NCBI RefSeq assembly: GCF_017377735.1
Contig: NZ_JAFVMH010000004.1
Location: forward strand, 218,416 to 282,415
Direction of reading: 5' to 3'
Origin: Acetobacter garciniae
GTDB taxonomy: Bacteria; Pseudomonadota; Alphaproteobacteria; Acetobacterales; Acetobacteraceae
DNA: 64,000 nt
In this document: positions 61,277-64,000 of the stretch, piece after piece
How positions within the stretch are numbered: position 1 is the stretch's first letter
How the letters are laid out: every line of letters begins with the position of its first letter
Translations under genes and position numbers: made by a program
Notes under the pieces: generated by a model
The model's database searches: none
What the model was told of the DNA's origin: nothing
What the model saw: only the letters and a program-made list of their open reading frames with translations

Positions 61277-62653
61277 TCAGGCTGGAACGGCCTGGGGCTT
61301 GTGTGCCAGCACGTGGTCATGCTGGTTGGCGGGGCGCGGGAGGCGCAGCCGCTCACGCAATGTGCTGCCTTCATATTCGGTACGGAACAGGCCGCGCCGC
61401 TGTAATTCCGGGACGACCAGGTCCACGAATTCTTCCAAAAAGCTGGGATTGAGTGGTGAAATAAGATTGAACCCGTCCACCACGCCACGCACGAACCAGT
61501 CTTCGATCTGGTCCGCAACCTGGCTGGGGGTGCCAATTACCACCCTGTGGCCGCGCACGACGTTATAGCGCAAAACAAGCTGTCTGATGCTCAGCTTTTC
61601 CCGCTCCGCCAGGCGCACCACCTGCTGCCAGCGCCCCCTGCCATTTTCGGGCACGGGAATATCGGCTGGCAAAGGACCATCGAGCGGGTAGCCTGTCAGG
61701 TCGACGCCCATCAGTTCGACAGGGCCCGAGAAATTGACGGCTTCCTGCAATTTCTCGAATTTTTCCTGGGCTTCCTCGGCAGTACGCCCGATCGAGAAGG
61801 ACAGGCCCGGCGTGATCTTCATCTGGTCTGGCGTGCGGCCCCACTGCGCCATGCGACTTTTCACGTCGTCATAATATTCCTTGGCGTCGTCAAAGAACTG
61901 CGCGGCGACATAGATCATTTCCGCATGCCGGGCTGCGAAGTCCCGCCCGGTATCGGAACTTCCCGCCTGGACGAAAACCGGGTACCCTTGGATGGGCCGC
62001 GGCAGGTCAAGCAGGGCGTCCACGTCGTAATACCGACCGTGGTGGTGAACCGGATAGCCCTGGGCAGGGTCCAGAAAACGTCCGCTGGCCTTGTCGGCAT
62101 GGTCGAAGGCGTCATCATCCCAACTGTCCCAAAGTTTCTTGGCCACTTCGATAAACTCTGTCGCCCGGACATAGCGCGCTGCATGATCGAGTGGCTCCTT
62201 GACACCGAATGTCTTGATCGAACCGGGCGAAAGAGAGGACACGACATTCCACCCGACACGGCCCCTGCTCAGGTGATCGATTGAGGCAATGGTCCGCGCA
62301 AGCGTATAAGGGTGCGTGAAATTGGTGTTCACGGTGGCGACAAGGCCGATATCACGGGTCGCAACTGCCAGAGCCGAGATCAGCGATAACGGTTCGAAGC
62401 CGTGAAAACCATGTCCTTTTTCATAACCGGACAGCTCAGCACCATTCGCGCCGACAAAATCGGCCAGGAACACGGTATCAAACTTGCCCCGCTCGGCGGT
62501 TTGCACGAGCCGTAGCCAATAGTCGAAATTCGGTCCGCCACCGGTTACTGATTCAGGCTGTCGCCACGCGCCGGGATGATGCCCGTAACGCGTCAGAAAA
62601 GCACCCAGCACAAGCTTGCGCTTTTCACCATTTTTGTCTCTGGCGATACTCAT
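61277..62653 (-). CDS. FMN-dependent monooxygenase of the NtaA/SnaA/DszA family
   Basis: 458 residues, bacterial luciferase fold. Family blocks: ERGKFDTVFLADFVG near 60, ATVNTNFTHPYTLARTIASIDHLSRGRVGWNVVSS near 115-150, RYVRATEFIEVAKKLWDSWDDDA near 170, GYPVFVQAGSSDTGRDFAARHAE near 235, and the closing FRTEYEGSTLRERL shared with DszA. It uses FMNH2 from a separate reductase and O2 to oxidise or cleave substrates such as sulfones, dialkyl sulfides or chelators. No flavin reductase gene is in the window. GGAGGAC precedes the ATG. With the desulfinase-like gene nearby, a DszA-like sulfone role is plausible. Confidence 0.87.
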   Translation of the reverse strand: MSIARDKNGEKRKLVLGAFLTRYGHHPGAWRQPESVTGGGPNFDYWLRLVQTAERGKFDTVFLADFVGANGAELSGYEKGHGFHGFEPLSLISALAVATRDIGLVATVNTNFTHPYTLARTIASIDHLSRGRVGWNVVSSLSPGSIKTFGVKEPLDHAARYVRATEFIEVAKKLWDSWDDDAFDHADKASGRFLDPAQGYPVHHHGRYYDVDALLDLPRPIQGYPVFVQAGSSDTGRDFAARHAEMIYVAAQFFDDAKEYYDDVKSRMAQWGRTPDQMKITPGLSFSIGRTAEEAQEKFEKLQEAVNFSGPVELMGVDLTGYPLDGPLPADIPVPENGRGRWQQVVRLAEREKLSIRQLVLRYNVVRGHRVVIGTPSQVADQIEDWFVRGVVDGFNLISPLNPSFLEEFVDLVVPELQRRGLFRTEYEGSTLRERLRLPRPANQHDHVLAHKPQAVPA

Positions 62654-63647
62654 GGTTAAAGTCCTCCGATAAGCCATCGCTTGCGTCAGTATGGACCGAT
62701 GGCGCGATGTGAACGAAAAGACGCATGACCGGGCGTTCGTTATCGTATGCAAGAACACGCACCAGTTATCGCACCCGACCTGGCTGCCGCTGCGAAACCC
62801 GCCCCTTCTCACGCCAACAACGATTCCTTATGCGCATTATCTCGCGACACACGCACCATTATACACATCATATATCGTGTCAATAAATGATACATATTTT
62901 TATATAACATTTATTTCGTGTTAATGTGCGCTGGTGTCATGCCGTGCAGACGGAAGGGCCCCACTCTTCACCTCTGGCGATCTGAGCGTCGATCTGGCGC
63001 GGCGGCACATTGTCAACTTCGCGTCTATCCGGCAGACGTGACAAAAGCTGCAAGCTGACCCTGAGCGGCCATGACATCTCATTACCGAAATGGGACTCGG
63101 CTATTGGCGTGTCAGGCTTCGATGACCAGGCGCGCATGGGTAAGATTCCAGAGCGTGTGCCCGTTGAGGCAGTCGTTATAGTCAAAAATGGGCAAACCTG
63201 CGTCGGCGGCGACGTCGCGTGACGGTTCGGATATCCTCGCCGCTCTTTCGTGGTTGTAATCCCCGATGCCTATGCGGTTGGGTGCTCTAGGGTAGTCCAT
63301 TGAGTAAGATGGAATTCACTGCTGTGAAACGCCCGAGCCGTCACAAATCATATGCCTAGCTCGACTATTATTTCGAGCATGAAGATGCCTTTACCGAACA
63401 TCCATTGAGGATTTAGAGTAACGGGATATCGGAACCTGTAGCCTATTTGCGATAATACGCCAGGGACCTGAGCAGAGTTACGACCCAGCTTCACCTCTAG
63501 CCCGTTTGGCCGCATAAAGCGCGGCATCAGCGCGCTACAGGAACGCCTTGGACGTGTAACGTTGTGCCAGTCATCTGTATATCAATGGCTTCTACAATCC
63601 ACAGCGATGCCTTTCATATCTGCGTGGTATCAGCCCCCTCGCTTTCG
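62654..63647. other. Promoter region and decayed DNA
   Basis: About 1 kb without an intact gene. Bases 62860-62930 are an AT-rich island with TTTTATATAACA at 62898, probably regulatory for the monooxygenase operon. Bases 62937-63560 contain only broken short frames; two leftward ones (62937-63185, 63112-63300) have no family. Confidence 0.5.
63478..63534 (-). pseudogene. Possible remnant of a GGDEF (diguanylate cyclase) C-terminus
   Basis: The minus strand encodes RADAALYAAKRARGEAGS then a stop. ADxALYxAKxxGR is the conserved end of GGDEF domains. A stop codon lies directly before it, so only about 18 codons remain. Confidence 0.35.
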
Positions 63648-64000
63648 AAGCAGGAGCGACGAGAGGCTCTCAAGATTCTGAAGAGGCAACCCAAACAGCG
63701 CTGGCTATGGGCGGCAGATCGTGCGTCGCCCCCTTGCATCGTCGGACACACAACCGCCGCAGATACCAGATGCTCAACATCATCAATAAGTTCAATCGGG
63801 AACGTCGGGCGATGCTGCAGCTGCGGCAGTTCCGGTCGAACGATTTAATCGACATGCTGGCCGATCTGTTCATCGAGCATGGGTCCCCTGAGTATATCCG
63901 GTTTGATAAGGGCCCCGAATTCGTCGCCAACGCGATGCGCGGATGGTTGGGCGGGTGGCGCGTCCCTCACTCAGCGTTGCTACGCGGAATTCTCCCCCGA
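63648..64000 (+). mobile_element. Broken IS3-family transposase (OrfB, rve domain), cut by the window edge
   Basis: First piece: KQERREALKILKRQPKQRWLWAADRASPP, like the RREGLKVPRKQPKRGRLWL part of IS3-family (IS407-type) OrfB. After a frame change, RRTHNRRRYQMLNIINKFNRE leads to DLIDMLADLFIEHGSPEYIRFDKGPEFVANAMRGWL, the second catalytic region, with FDKGPEF for SDNGPEF. The stretch with the first catalytic Asp (WSxDFV) is missing at the frame change. The reading remains open to the window end, with atypical residues after GWL. The element is inactive. Confidence 0.7.

Noticed and set aside
1..64000. tRNA, rRNA, CRISPR array or replication origin
   Set aside because: None recognised on either strand by reading; a covariance-model scan would be decisive for small RNAs.

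Overview
The window is moderately GC-rich, densely packed chromosomal DNA from an alphaproteobacterium. An acetic-acid-bacterium relative (Acetobacteraceae) fits best, judging from the crowd of TonB-dependent receptors, the FecI/FecR/receptor locus, alphaproteobacterial-type Fur-like and EcfG-like sites, and general gene style. The genus cannot be read from the sequence. I see no rRNA, tRNA or CRISPR. Almost everything is accessory catabolism: small operons, each with its own regulator and often its own receptor or transporter.

Left part (1-24 kb). A thiamine-diphosphate enzyme is followed by an MFS exporter/TetR pair and an SDR-SRPBCC pair that share a promoter motif. Then comes a module around an FCD-type GntR regulator: TonB receptor, dicarboxylate symporter and PRISE-type reductase on one side, allantoate-type amidohydrolase and PucG-like ureidoglycine/glyoxylate aminotransferase on the other. 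Four copies of a palindromic operator tie the two sides together. Next is a complete self-sufficient CYP102 (P450-BM3 type) gene with a TetR gene behind it and a perfect inverted repeat in front of it, then a second TetR gene and a TonB receptor-MFS-aminotransferase operon.

Middle part (24-43 kb). An MHS symporter, an M20 protein with an eroded metal site, a Gfo/Idh/MocA dehydrogenase, an ArgE-like deacylase, a VanB-type reductase, a Rieske oxygenase and a LysR regulator form a catabolic island. A zinc alcohol dehydrogenase follows, then a group of small stress-type genes: a secreted protein behind a perfect EcfG-type promoter, a KGG protein made of four 34-residue repeats, DUF2905 and two small helical proteins. 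A FecI-FecR-receptor locus has two near-identical Fur-like boxes.

Right part (43-64 kb). Diaminopropionate ammonia-lyase, an M20 ureido/carbamoyl hydrolase, an Lrp regulator, an M24 hydrolase, an APC permease, a LysR regulator and a DUF1989 protein form a nitrogen-compound module. The last 11 kb is an organosulfur module: a homologue of the sulfinate desulfinase DszB that keeps its Cys/His/Arg/Gly set, an ArsR regulator, a signal-less SsuA-like protein, a TonB receptor, a complete SsuBC-like ABC transporter with Tat-exported binding protein, a class II aldolase-like protein and a DszA/NtaA-family flavin monooxygenase. The right edge is decayed DNA with a broken IS3-family transposase.
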